Shown here one piece after another: positions 25,979 to 34,585 of a DNA stretch of 64,000 nucleotides. The stretch comes from Methylophaga sp. UBA3192 (lineage in GTDB: Bacteria; Pseudomonadota; Gammaproteobacteria; Nitrosococcales; Methylophagaceae). The position numbers and the translations under genes were made by a program. Position 1 is the first letter of the stretch. Every line of letters starts with the position of its first letter. Location of the stretch: NCBI GenBank assembly GCA_002363955.1, contig DEXE01000006.1:310001-374000 (forward strand). The letters are read 5' to 3'. The notes below the pieces were generated by a model. The model had not been told where the DNA came from, did no database searches, and worked only from the letters and a program-made list of their open reading frames with translations.

Positions 25979-26743
25979 ATGGGCAACTATATATGTTTTG
26001 TTCCAGGCGACTTGTTAGCTCCGGTGATATGGGAAAAGTTCGAGGGTCATTTCAAGGCCTGCGGATATACCTGCAGTCTACTCTCGCTACCAGACCAAAG
26101 TGAACTAGGGTGGTATAACATCTTGAATGGTAAAGATGTATTAACACGTCTGGTAGATTTCTATGCGCTCCAGATAACGGCCTTACCTTCACCACCAATT
26201 CTGATTGGCCATGCACTGGGCGGAATGGTCGTTCAACTGCTGCTTGACCGAGGTATTGGCTTAGCCGGTGTCGCAATTGCTTCACGACCGCCAAAACGAT
26301 CTTTCCCGAATTTACGTTCACTGTTACATATAGTTACTGCAAAAACTGATCAGTTGAATGGCATATGCTTTGTGCAAATGACGTCAGCGCAGTTTTTACG
26401 GCATATCGCACATCCGGTGTCGCCACACACAATAGAACTACCCTATAATAAAATTCTTTCTAAGATTCCAAGAAAACTAATGATCGCAATATCATTGGGA
26501 CTGGGAAGCAGATTGTTGTTTAATCAGGAACGAGGGCCGTTATTATTGATTTCTGGTGGTGACGATCGTTTGGTAAATAGTTCTGTAATTTTAGCCAATT
26601 ATTATCATCAGAGACGCTCGTTAGCGCCTACTGACTACATCTCGTTTCCTGGTTATGGGCATTTGCTTATGATGCAGCCGGGCTGGGAGCATGTAGCGGA
26701 TCAAATTATTGAATGGCTCCAACAGCAGGTAGGTAGGTTTTGA
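25979..26743 (+). CDS. Alpha/beta hydrolase-fold protein lacking the catalytic serine
   Basis: 254 residues, with a full alpha/beta hydrolase pattern. The nucleophile elbow, normally GHSxGG, reads GHALGG: the codon at 26213-26215 is GCA, giving Ala79. The other triad positions appear present (Asp in SGGDDRLV, His in FPGYGHLLMM). The fold is thus preserved and the serine lost, which suggests a binding or sensing role rather than catalysis. It lies directly before the sensor kinase gene (65 bases), and kinase and regulator follow in the same direction. Inference: a ligand-binding partner for the two-component system. Without the serine it should not be an active esterase. The binding site before the ATG is weak. 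Confidence 0.75.
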   Translation: MGNYICFVPGDLLAPVIWEKFEGHFKACGYTCSLLSLPDQSELGWYNILNGKDVLTRLVDFYALQITALPSPPILIGHALGGMVVQLLLDRGIGLAGVAIASRPPKRSFPNLRSLLHIVTAKTDQLNGICFVQMTSAQFLRHIAHPVSPHTIELPYNKILSKIPRKLMIAISLGLGSRLLFNQERGPLLLISGGDDRLVNSSVILANYYHQRRSLAPTDYISFPGYGHLLMMQPGWEHVADQIIEWLQQQVGRF

Positions 26744-26808
26744 TACCTCTAGTGGTTGTAGGCCAACATTTCAAAGCGTGTGATGGCGCATTATGGAGGT
26801 GGTACTCC

Positions 26809-29800
26809 ATGCGGAAATATATGAGTTTGCTGCTGAGTCTCTTACTTGGAAGCTTACTATGCTCAAGTGTATTGGCAAGCATCTCTGACGAAATGGATCA
26901 TCGCCGCTGGAGTGGCAGCGACCAAAGCCCCAGCTCTGTGTTAGCGCTTGAACAAACTGCTGATGGACACCTTTGGTTAGGTACTCAGGATTCCTTATAT
27001 CGCTTCGATGGTTTTGAGTTTGAGAAATTCGATCCTGCTAACGGTGAGCAGCTCGGTGCGGTTTCTTCGCTGCTAAGCTCCACCGATGGCCTGTGGGTAG
27101 GTTTGCGTGCCGGCGGAGTCCGCTTGATCAAGGCAAATGGAGTGATTCAACCGATTGACCCAGGTCTCCCGGGCGGGGTGGTTTTCAGCCTTGCCGAAGA
27201 CCAGCGAGGACAAGTTTGGGCTGCAACGAATGGTGGTCTCGCCCGACATGACGGCACAAATTGGCACTCAGTTGGTAAGGAGGAGGGGTTTAATGAACCT
27301 CATGCCCAAGCGGTTCACGTAGATAAAGATGGCTATGTCTGGGCAGCAAGCGAAGAGCAATTATATATGCTCTCTCCAGGGGTATCGTCGTTCACACAAA
27401 TCAGCACCAATAGCCAATCAATCAGCAAAATAACGTCATCCTCTGCAGGCGATATATGGATAACTGATCGTGCCAAGGATCATTTGCTCCATTTGAAAAA
27501 AAACGCTTATGACAATATTGAGGTTGAAGAGACACCTTCCTCACGCTCAATTAGTATTGTTCTGGACCAACAGGGCGGCGCTTGGCTCGGCACGCTAGGC
27601 TACGGTGTGCACCACATTGCTGCCGGGGCGCGCTCCAGGTCTATCGAAGAGCAGGGTGTAATTAACTCATTCACGGTTCGTGACGGACTCAGCTCTAATA
27701 ATGTCATGGCTACGTTTATCGACCGTGATGGCACTTTGTGGGTGGGGACGGATTCGGGATTAGATAGACTCACACGAAAAACAATGACTCCCTTCGCTTT
27801 GCCCGGGGGGCCAGGCGGTCACGCGTTGGCGGTGGATGGTACTGGTTCGTTATGGATTGGCTCAGATAATGGCCAGCTAGGGAACATCCGTGAGAATAGT
27901 CCGGCCATCTTTGAGTTGGACATGCCGATCACCACATTGATAAATAGTCAGGAATACGGCTTGCTGGTTGGTGGGCACCGGGGGATTTTTTCGCTTGAAG
28001 ACGACGAACTACGGCACATCGCGGCATTACCGGTCGAGTCTGCCCGCGAATCTGCGGTAAGGGCCATAGCGGTTGGTAAGAATGGTGATATATGGGTCTC
28101 AATTAACCGGGCGGGTCTTTTCGTCTGGTCTGATCAGAAATGGCGACGCATAGAGCCAGTGAGTGATTCCAATCGGCAAGTGATGCCTGTCACTGCCTCA
28201 CGAGATTTAGCAGGCAAGCTGTGGTTCGGCTACCGGGATAATCTTCTCGTGTCTGTTGATGAGCAGAAGATCTCTCACTGGAGTGATCAGCAAGGTTTGA
28301 ACATTGGCCATGTCACAGCAATGTTGCATTTGCGCGGACGCACATGGATAGGTGGCCAGCATGGCTTGGCATATTTCAAGGACGGACGGTTTCATTCCCT
28401 TGAGCTGCCGGCTGCTGGGCCATTTCAGAATATCTACGGGTTAGTCGCTGTGCCAGCTGAAAAAGACAAAAAAGAATCCGGGATGGATATCTGGGTACAT
28501 AGCCGTGGTGGCATCTATAAACTGCCCGCAGCTGAGATCGAACGCGTAATAGCCGGTGGCGACACACTCATGTACAGCTCGCATGATCACATCGGCCGGC
28601 TGCCTATGGACCTGTATAAGGTAATGCCGGTGCCCACAGCGGTCTTCACGCAAGAAGGCATGCTATGGTTTTCCACCGGTAATGGGGTTGTTCGCGTTGA
28701 TCCATACCAACCAAGGGGAATGGCACAGCCACCCGTCGTTAAAATCAAGGAGTTGACAGTCGATGGCGTTGACTTAGATATCACCGCCGCGCCCGTTCGG
28801 TTATCAACTGAGCCGGATAAACTCGTGATTACCTATTCAGCATTGAACCTGCTTGCGCCAGAGGCCATGCGCTTTCAATTCCGGCTTAACGGTCATGACT
28901 CGGAATGGGTCGACGCTGGACGCTCAAGGCAAGCGGTTTTCACACGTCTGCGTCCGGGGAATTACGAATTCCAGGTACGTGCACTTGGTGAAAATGGGCA
29001 TTTACATCTCCCTGATGAGGCTTTAAATATAATTGTTCCACAAGTTTTCTATCTGCGCCCAGAGTTCCAGCTGCTCTCTTTGTTAACAATTCTCATGCTT
29101 GTGTTATGGATGTCCCGCGCTTATACGCATCGACAAAAGTCAATTCTTAGAAACCGTCTTGAAGAGCGCTTTCAGGAGCGCGAGCGCATCGCGCGCGAAC
29201 TGCACGACACCTTGCTACAAAGTGTTCAGGGAATGATGCTCAGCTTTCAGGCTATCGCTAATAGTCTGCCTCAGCAATCTCATGCCCGATATTCCATGGA
29301 AAAGGCGATGGACCGGGCCGAGCATGTCATTGCTGAGGGTCGAGACCGAATTACGGGTTTGCGTGGACAGATGGCTCCAACTGAGGATTTAGCCGTAGCG
29401 TTTCAGTCTTTAAAGCTGGAGGCTGGCGCCCCTTTTTCTGCGATCTATCAGGTTAGTAATAAGGGCGAACCAAGAGTACTTAGAAATGAAGTTCGTGATG
29501 TTTTTTATCAGGTAGGGAGAGAAGCAGTCTTCAATGCGCTTCGCCACGCAGAGGCTACTCAGATTAGAGTTTCCTTCATATATTCTCCACGCACTTTCGA
29601 GATGCTTGTTGTTGATGATGGGGTTGGCATTGATCCACTTTATCAGCGAATACAAGGGAGGCCTGAACATGGCGGACTTAGAGGCATGTACGAACGGGCC
29701 GGTAGAATCGACGCAAGCCTGATGATCGTTAGTAACGGTAATGACGGTACACACATACAACTTTCATTACCTGGCTTACTTGCCTATGAAAATGATGTTG

Positions 29801-29835
29801 ACGAAAAACAAAACCATTCGAAAAGAGTAGGGTAA
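26809..29835 (+). CDS. Beta-propeller sensor histidine kinase (HisKA_3 type)
   Basis: 1008 residues. A signal peptide (MRKYMSLLLSLLLGSLLCSS) precedes a periplasmic sensor made of two-component propeller repeats with the pattern DGxxWxGTxxGLxRxD (for example GHLWLGTQDSLYRFDG and GTLWVGTDSGLDRL), then a Y_Y_Y domain near 650-740, one membrane helix (LLSLLTILMLVLWMSR), and a HisKA_3 domain with His799 in RELHDTLLQSVQG and a HATPase with REAVFNALRHAEA, DDGVGID and GGLRGMYERAG. The start is the ATG at 26809, ten bases after GGAGG; the longer frame begins at a TTG and lacks a binding site. Such kinases sense poorly known periplasmic ligands and pair with NarL-type regulators, as here. Confidence 0.93.
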   Translation: MRKYMSLLLSLLLGSLLCSSVLASISDEMDHRRWSGSDQSPSSVLALEQTADGHLWLGTQDSLYRFDGFEFEKFDPANGEQLGAVSSLLSSTDGLWVGLRAGGVRLIKANGVIQPIDPGLPGGVVFSLAEDQRGQVWAATNGGLARHDGTNWHSVGKEEGFNEPHAQAVHVDKDGYVWAASEEQLYMLSPGVSSFTQISTNSQSISKITSSSAGDIWITDRAKDHLLHLKKNAYDNIEVEETPSSRSISIVLDQQGGAWLGTLGYGVHHIAAGARSRSIEEQGVINSFTVRDGLSSNNVMATFIDRDGTLWVGTDSGLDRLTRKTMTPFALPGGPGGHALAVDGTGSLWIGSDNGQLGNIRENSPAIFELDMPITTLINSQEYGLLVGGHRGIFSLEDDELRHIAALPVESARESAVRAIAVGKNGDIWVSINRAGLFVWSDQKWRRIEPVSDSNRQVMPVTASRDLAGKLWFGYRDNLLVSVDEQKISHWSDQQGLNIGHVTAMLHLRGRTWIGGQHGLAYFKDGRFHSLELPAAGPFQNIYGLVAVPAEKDKKESGMDIWVHSRGGIYKLPAAEIERVIAGGDTLMYSSHDHIGRLPMDLYKVMPVPTAVFTQEGMLWFSTGNGVVRVDPYQPRGMAQPPVVKIKELTVDGVDLDITAAPVRLSTEPDKLVITYSALNLLAPEAMRFQFRLNGHDSEWVDAGRSRQAVFTRLRPGNYEFQVRALGENGHLHLPDEALNIIVPQVFYLRPEFQLLSLLTILMLVLWMSRAYTHRQKSILRNRLEERFQERERIARELHDTLLQSVQGMMLSFQAIANSLPQQSHARYSMEKAMDRAEHVIAEGRDRITGLRGQMAPTEDLAVAFQSLKLEAGAPFSAIYQVSNKGEPRVLRNEVRDVFYQVGREAVFNALRHAEATQIRVSFIYSPRTFEMLVVDDGVGIDPLYQRIQGRPEHGGLRGMYERAGRIDASLMIVSNGNDGTHIQLSLPGLLAYENDVDEKQNHSKRVG

Positions 29836-29839
29836 ACCT

Positions 29840-30478
29840 ATGGCAGATACCAATAGGCCCATCACTGTTTTGATAGTAGATGATCATCCCTTGATAAGGG
29901 AGGGCATTCAATCATTAATAGAAAGTTCTGAAGATATTATTCTGGTGGGGGAAGCCTCTAACGGTCTGGAGGCAATCCATTTATACCGAAAAATTCAACC
30001 AGATGTCACCCTTATGGACGTGCAAATGCCTGAACTTAATGGTATTGGCGCAATCAGCTCCATCATTTCGGAGTTCCCGCAAGCTTGTATCGCTGTGCTT
30101 ACTACCTACCGTGGGGATATCAGAACCTTAAAAGCTATCAAAGCAGGCGCGCGGGGCTATCTTTTGAAAAGCTCGTTGCGCCATGAACTTATTGAAACCA
30201 TTCGCGTATTGGCGGCCGGGAAACGTCGCTTCCCGCCGGAGATTGCGGCTGAGTTAGCCGCTTATGTGGACCAGAATGGTCTTACCAACAGAGAAGTTCA
30301 GGTACTCCAACATGTCGCCAACGGCTTGTCGAATAAGGAGGCAGCCCTCGCGATGGCGATAGGCGAGGACACGGTTAAAGGGCACCTCAGGAACATTATG
30401 GAAAAACTGACAGCTCATAACCGGACGCATGCAGTGACTATTGGTATTCAGCGAGGAATTATCGATTTTTCTCAATAG
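29840..30478 (+). CDS. NarL/LuxR-family response regulator
   Basis: 212 residues. Receiver domain at about 1-120 with the acidic pair in VDDHPLIREG, phosphate-accepting Asp60 in TLMDVQMPELNG, and the lysine in YLLKSS. A LuxR-type helix-turn-helix follows at about 145-205 (LTNREVQVLQHVANGLSNK, then EDTVKGHLRNIMEKL). The start lies 4 bases after the kinase stop, so the two genes are translationally linked and are cognate. Targets are unknown; the two 68-base boxes at 20556 and 24905 are candidates. Confidence 0.95.
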   Translation: MADTNRPITVLIVDDHPLIREGIQSLIESSEDIILVGEASNGLEAIHLYRKIQPDVTLMDVQMPELNGIGAISSIISEFPQACIAVLTTYRGDIRTLKAIKAGARGYLLKSSLRHELIETIRVLAAGKRRFPPEIAAELAAYVDQNGLTNREVQVLQHVANGLSNKEAALAMAIGEDTVKGHLRNIMEKLTAHNRTHAVTIGIQRGIIDFSQ

Positions 30479-30544
30479 ATTGATAGGTTTGTTGTGGGCA
30501 TCACCAGAGATCAAAGTAATCACCTGGCATAGTCAATGCCCCAC

Positions 30545-31441
30545 TCAGGTAGAAGCAGCTCCACCTATATGCGGAGGCTGGTCGAAATATTCGATCAGGA
30601 GTTCGGTAAGAACCCGAACCTTTCGAGCGGGATGCTGGCCTGGTGGTCGGATCACATATGCACCTGCTGGAGGTAGTGGATAGCGGGTCATGATCGGAAC
30701 AAGCGCCCCCGAGTTTAAATACTCATCGGTAAGGCCATTCGGGAGATTAGCAATACCAAGTCCTGCTATTGCTGCTGCTACCAGCGCCGCGCCGTTGTCG
30801 GCCTTAAAGCGACCCTGTGGATGGACGGTGATAATCTTATTGCCATCCATGAGTTTCCAGGCTTCGGTGCCCTGCATCAGGGCTTGATGGGTAACGAGCT
30901 CTTCAGGCGTCTCAGGTGACCCGTGCGCTTTGATATATTCCGGACTCGCGACGAGCTTTCCATAGATAGGTCCAATGCGTCTGGCTATCAAGTTGGAATC
31001 CTGAAGGTAGCCCACTCGGATCGCACAATCAAACCCCTCAGTAATCATGTCTACTCTGCGATCAGTGTAGCTACTTTGGATATAAAGCTGGGGGTGACGT
31101 CGCGCCATTTCCGCAAGTACGGGAGCGAAATGCGTCGAGCCGAAAGACTGTGGCATAGAAATACGTAAGCGGCCGCGAAGGTCACCGGCGGGCAGAATCG
31201 TCTCTTTAGCCTCATCGATCTCGTTACAGATTCTGGCAGCATAGACTCGGAATATGGCTCCGGCTTCTGTTAGAGCAGCTCCGCGTGTGGTTCGTGCAAG
31301 CAGCTGGACACCAAGTTCTGCTTCTAGCCGGACGAGCCGACGACTGACGATCGACTTGGATACGCCTAGCCGGAGTGCAGCAGGCGAAATCCCCTCGGCA
31401 TCAGCTACTTGCACGAAGGTCTCTAGCTCTTCCATGTCCAT
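30545..31441 (-). CDS. LysR-family transcriptional regulator
   Basis: 298 residues. N-terminal helix-turn-helix: MDMEELETFVQVADAEGISP, then AALRLGVSKSIVSRRLVRLE and GVQLLARTTRGAALTEAG; the rest is the two-lobed effector-binding domain, usual length. The start is the ATG at 31441 with GGGGAA upstream; a TTG five codons earlier is less likely. It is transcribed toward the response regulator and away from a truncated hydrolase gene (31596), the usual layout for a LysR gene and its target. If so, its original target may be the broken gene. The downstream pirin-porin genes are other candidates. Confidence 0.92.
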   Translation of the reverse strand: MDMEELETFVQVADAEGISPAALRLGVSKSIVSRRLVRLEAELGVQLLARTTRGAALTEAGAIFRVYAARICNEIDEAKETILPAGDLRGRLRISMPQSFGSTHFAPVLAEMARRHPQLYIQSSYTDRRVDMITEGFDCAIRVGYLQDSNLIARRIGPIYGKLVASPEYIKAHGSPETPEELVTHQALMQGTEAWKLMDGNKIITVHPQGRFKADNGAALVAAAIAGLGIANLPNGLTDEYLNSGALVPIMTRYPLPPAGAYVIRPPGQHPARKVRVLTELLIEYFDQPPHIGGAAST

Positions 31442-31595
31442 TTCAGCGTTCCCCAATTAGCGACACAGCTTGCCCCCGAATGGTACTACCGAATCGAGTA
31501 TAGGCACAGCACAATGTTATTCAAGGAAACGTCTTCACTAACGTGTGTCTCCTGAAAAAATTATCTCACTCACAATGAAAACGGAGGATATATTC

Positions 31596-31715
31596 ATGAC
31601 TTTTTGTAACGGCCTGACTTCTCTTCTTCGTCCCGAAGACCCGGTGCTCGTACTGACTGACCACCAGCCCTACCAACTCGCCAACCTGAATAGCCATGAA
31701 TTACCACCTCTTTAG
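31596..31715 (+). pseudogene. Truncated isochorismatase-family gene (N-terminus only)
   Basis: An ATG with a strong binding site (ACGGAGG, 8-10 bases upstream) opens a frame of 39 codons ending in TAG. The peptide starts MTFCNGLTSLLRPEDPVLVL and continues TDHQPYQLANLNSHE. This is the standard beginning of the isochorismatase-like hydrolases related to the gene at 33820, including the catalytic Asp of the DHQP motif. The homology stops after SHE and the frame ends eight codons later. The rest of the expected 180 or so residues is missing before the AraC gene at 31835, so a deletion has removed the body. It lies where a divergent LysR target would be expected. Confidence 0.72.
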
Positions 31716-31834
31716 TGTTGGTTAATGCCTACTCGTTTGGGCCTGTTTGAGACGTCGTAAAAACATCATCCTGTGCTCAATGCGACGACTTAAGTATGCC
31801 AGCAGGATCTTATTCAATCCATGGAGTGTGATCT

Positions 31835-32431
31835 ATGAACCGCAATGCTAGCACAGCTAACTTATTGGACAACTCAGACTTTCTGGTTGCTAACGGTATG
31901 GAACAGTCGAGGCAACTGCTGATGTTATTGAAGGAGACCGAGCGAGTCATCCATCGTGATGTTGACATCGCTTCAATGTTTCTGGATCAGGCAATCAACT
32001 TACTGGCAGTTGAAAGTGAGAATGGAGCTTTGCCATCTAAAAACACGGGAGGCTTGCTTCGTTGGCAGATCTCTCGTGTAAACGACTACATAAAGGATCA
32101 TCTCGAACATTGTATTAGGACAACTGAACTCGCTTCCCTACTGGATTTGAGTGTGAGTCATTTTTCCCACGCATTCAAACACACGACAGGTGTCACTCCG
32201 CAGAAGTATGTCACTGCCTTAAGAATAGAGGCCGCAAGGAAGGAAATGATGTGTACGAGGTTATCCTTGAGTGAAATCGCACTCAGTAATGGGTTCTACG
32301 ACCAATCACATTTTTGCCGTGTATTCAGACTCAAAACGGGCATGTCGCCGCAAAGCTGGCGAAAGCTGCATAGTGCCAGCTCTCAGTCATCGTCGGCGTT
32401 TACTGAAGCATTATCCAAACAAGCTGCCTAG
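31835..32431 (+). CDS. AraC-family transcriptional regulator
   Basis: 198 residues. The C-terminal half (about 88-185) is an AraC/XylS double helix-turn-helix: LASLLDLSVSHFSHAFKHTT, then GVTPQKYVTALRIEAAR, and LSEIALSNGFYDQSHFCRVF followed by RLKTGMSPQSWRK. The N-terminal 85 residues do not match the usual cupin domain, and the protein is shorter than most AraC regulators (about 280), so its sensing domain is reduced or different. GGAG lies 8 bases before the ATG. It is followed after 16 bases by the first pirin gene, on the same strand. It probably controls the downstream operon. Confidence 0.9.
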   Translation: MNRNASTANLLDNSDFLVANGMEQSRQLLMLLKETERVIHRDVDIASMFLDQAINLLAVESENGALPSKNTGGLLRWQISRVNDYIKDHLEHCIRTTELASLLDLSVSHFSHAFKHTTGVTPQKYVTALRIEAARKEMMCTRLSLSEIALSNGFYDQSHFCRVFRLKTGMSPQSWRKLHSASSQSSSAFTEALSKQAA

Positions 32432-32447
32432 GTCAGGAACAAATCAT

Positions 32448-33347
32448 ATGATTGAAATTGTCATTGAACAACGACGTCGCGCTCTTGGTGGCGGCTTGGA
32501 AGTTGGCCGCGTCCTGCCGTTTGCAAAGCATCGTATGGTTGGCCCCTTTATCTTTTTTGACCATATGGGGCCCCTCGATATCATGCCAGGTATGGATCGG
32601 AGCATCGATGTTCGTCCTCATCCACATATTGGCCTTTCAACCGTAACTTACCTGTTTTCAGGCGAGGTAATGCATCGCGACAGTCTTGGCTACGAACAGA
32701 CAATCCGCCCTCAGGAAGTTAATTGGATGACTGCGGGACGAGGCATTACACATAGCGAGCGGTTCGAACACGCTCGGGCACATGGCGATCACCTGCATGG
32801 AATACAAGCATGGGTCGCACTGCCAGTTGAACACGAGGAGAGTGCTCCGTCCTTCTCTCACCATGCAGGAAGCGATTTACCGCAATGGAATGATAAAGGT
32901 GTGGTCGGGCAACTTATTGCCGGTAGCGCCTATGGTTTGACTGCCAGTGCTGAAACACATTCGCCGTTATTCTATGCACATCTCGACATGTCACCGGGAT
33001 CGACTGCTGAGATTCCAGACGGTTACAGCGAGCGTGCGCTTTACATAGCGACCGGTGCGGTGGAGTTGGGTGGAATGCGCTACGAGAGCGGCAGGATGTT
33101 AGTGCTCGGCTCGGCAGCATCACGTTTACTAGCATTAGAACATTCAAATGTGATGGTTCTTGGTGGTGAGCCCATCGGTGAGAGATTCATTTATTGGAAC
33201 TTTGTTTCCTCATCGAAAGATCGACTCGCACAGGCTGCAGCAGACTGGAAGGCGGGCAAGATGAAACTGCCGGATGCCGATGATGCAGAGTTCATCCCAC
33301 TGCCTGAAGAGCCAGCCCCACCTATGTCACCGGAAAGGTTTGTGTGA
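32448..33347 (+). CDS. Pirin-family bicupin protein, copy 1
   Basis: 299 residues. The N-terminal cupin shows the metal ligands His-x-His in VRPHPHIGLSTVTYLF and His/Glu in GRGITHSERFEH. Bacterial pirins are iron or copper bicupins; some oxidise quercetin-like flavonols, others act as regulators. The start is the ATG at 32448 (IEIVIEQRRRALGGGLEVGR is the usual N-terminus). A longer frame overlaps the AraC gene and is not used. It is linked to RidA by the stop/start overlap TGATG, so translation is coupled. Confidence 0.92.
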   Translation: MIEIVIEQRRRALGGGLEVGRVLPFAKHRMVGPFIFFDHMGPLDIMPGMDRSIDVRPHPHIGLSTVTYLFSGEVMHRDSLGYEQTIRPQEVNWMTAGRGITHSERFEHARAHGDHLHGIQAWVALPVEHEESAPSFSHHAGSDLPQWNDKGVVGQLIAGSAYGLTASAETHSPLFYAHLDMSPGSTAEIPDGYSERALYIATGAVELGGMRYESGRMLVLGSAASRLLALEHSNVMVLGGEPIGERFIYWNFVSSSKDRLAQAAADWKAGKMKLPDADDAEFIPLPEEPAPPMSPERFV

Positions 33348-33748
33348 TGGAAAAGCCTGAATTTATCGTCACACCGGGGTTTGGTGAGACTTTCCGCCAA
33401 ACCCTGCATTTCTCAACCGCAGTCAAGATCGGGAATCGGGTAGAGACATCCGGTCAGGGTGGCTGGAATGATGACTTGCAAATCCCCAAAGCTATCGAAG
33501 AAGAAATTGCCGCCGCTTTTCGCAACATTGAGTTGGTCTTGGCGGCAGCAGGTGCGACCTGGCAGCATGTTATTCACGTCAACACCTACCATGTCGGCGG
33601 ATTTCCTCCAGTAGTCAACGAAACCATTGTCAAACTTTACCGACAGTACATGCCTTCCCACGCACCGATCTGGACACAGCTGGGTGTTGAGGCATTGGGT
33701 TTGCCGACAATGCGCTTCGAAATTCGTGTAACTGCGATTATTCACTGA
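33347..33748 (+). CDS. RidA/YjgF-family protein
   Basis: 133 residues, enamine/imine deaminase or related member. The fold signature is visible: TAVKIGNRVETSGQGGWN, then AFRNIELVLAAAGATWQHVI, VNTYHVGG and IWTQLGVEALGLPTMRFEIRVTAI. The arginine in MRFEIRV corresponds to the substrate-binding arginine of RidA. The start is the ATG at 33347, overlapping the pirin stop by one base (TGATG); the GTG just before it is less likely. RidA-type enzymes remove reactive imines, so a substrate with an amine or imine intermediate is possible in this pathway. Confidence 0.9.
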   Translation: MEKPEFIVTPGFGETFRQTLHFSTAVKIGNRVETSGQGGWNDDLQIPKAIEEEIAAAFRNIELVLAAAGATWQHVIHVNTYHVGGFPPVVNETIVKLYRQYMPSHAPIWTQLGVEALGLPTMRFEIRVTAIIH

Positions 33749-33819
33749 CCACAAGCATGAGAATTTGAAAATTATGAAATCAATGATCCTGAACATTGGT
33801 AAACCTAAAGGAAATCAAC

Positions 33820-34503
33820 ATGAGTAACCCAAAACTTGAAGTATTAACCCCGCAAAACTGCCAATTAATCTTTATCGACCAACAACCACAAATGGCGTTT
33901 GGCGTTCAGAGCATTGACCGTCAGACTTTGAAAAATAACACCGTCGGTCTGGCCAAAGCGGCGAAGATTTTCAATATCCCTACCATCATTACTACTGTGG
34001 AAACGGAGTCCTTTTCCGGCCACACCTACCCGGAGCTGCTGTCGGTGTTCCCAGATTCTCCGATATTGGAACGGACATCAATGAACTCCTGGGATGACCA
34101 GAAAGTACGTGACGCTCTGAAGAAGAATGGACGTAACAAAGTAGTTGTTTCCGGTCTGTGGACCGAAGTCTGTAACAACACCTTTGCTTTATCTGCGATG
34201 CACGATGCTGGATATGAAATTTATATGGTGGCAGATGCGTCTGGGGGTACGTCAAAAGACGCCCATGATTATTCGATGCAGCGAATGATTCAGGCAGGTG
34301 TGGTGCCTGTTACATGGCAACAAGTATTGCTTGAATGGCAGCGCGACTGGGCTCATCGCGATACTTATGATGCTGTGATGGAACTGGTGAAAGAGCACTC
34401 TGGTGCTTATGGCATGGGTGTTGACTATGCCTACACCATGGTTCACAAGGCTGATGAACGTGTGAAACATGGTCCGCTACTCGATCCTGTACCAGCTCAA
34501 TAA
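33820..34503 (+). CDS. Isochorismatase-superfamily cysteine hydrolase, copy 2
   Basis: 227 residues. The catalytic Asp is in IFIDQQPQMAFG and the nucleophilic Cys in VSGLWTEVCNNTFALSA; the C-terminal tail (YGMGVDYAYTMV) extends past the usual YcaC end. The start is the ATG at 33820 with AAAGGAA 6-8 bases upstream. The longer frame from 33796 adds eight residues without a binding site. It is more like the truncated fragment at 31596 than like the YcaC copy at 25143. It forms part of the pirin-RidA operon. Substrate unknown; amide or carbamate hydrolysis is the family's typical chemistry. Confidence 0.9.
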   Translation: MSNPKLEVLTPQNCQLIFIDQQPQMAFGVQSIDRQTLKNNTVGLAKAAKIFNIPTIITTVETESFSGHTYPELLSVFPDSPILERTSMNSWDDQKVRDALKKNGRNKVVVSGLWTEVCNNTFALSAMHDAGYEIYMVADASGGTSKDAHDYSMQRMIQAGVVPVTWQQVLLEWQRDWAHRDTYDAVMELVKEHSGAYGMGVDYAYTMVHKADERVKHGPLLDPVPAQ

Positions 34504-34585
34504 ATAACAATCGAGGAGGCGTAAGTACTTTGCATAGGGAAAACGCCTGCTCAACACAACTTAGAAACTTCTAGGAGAGGGATCT

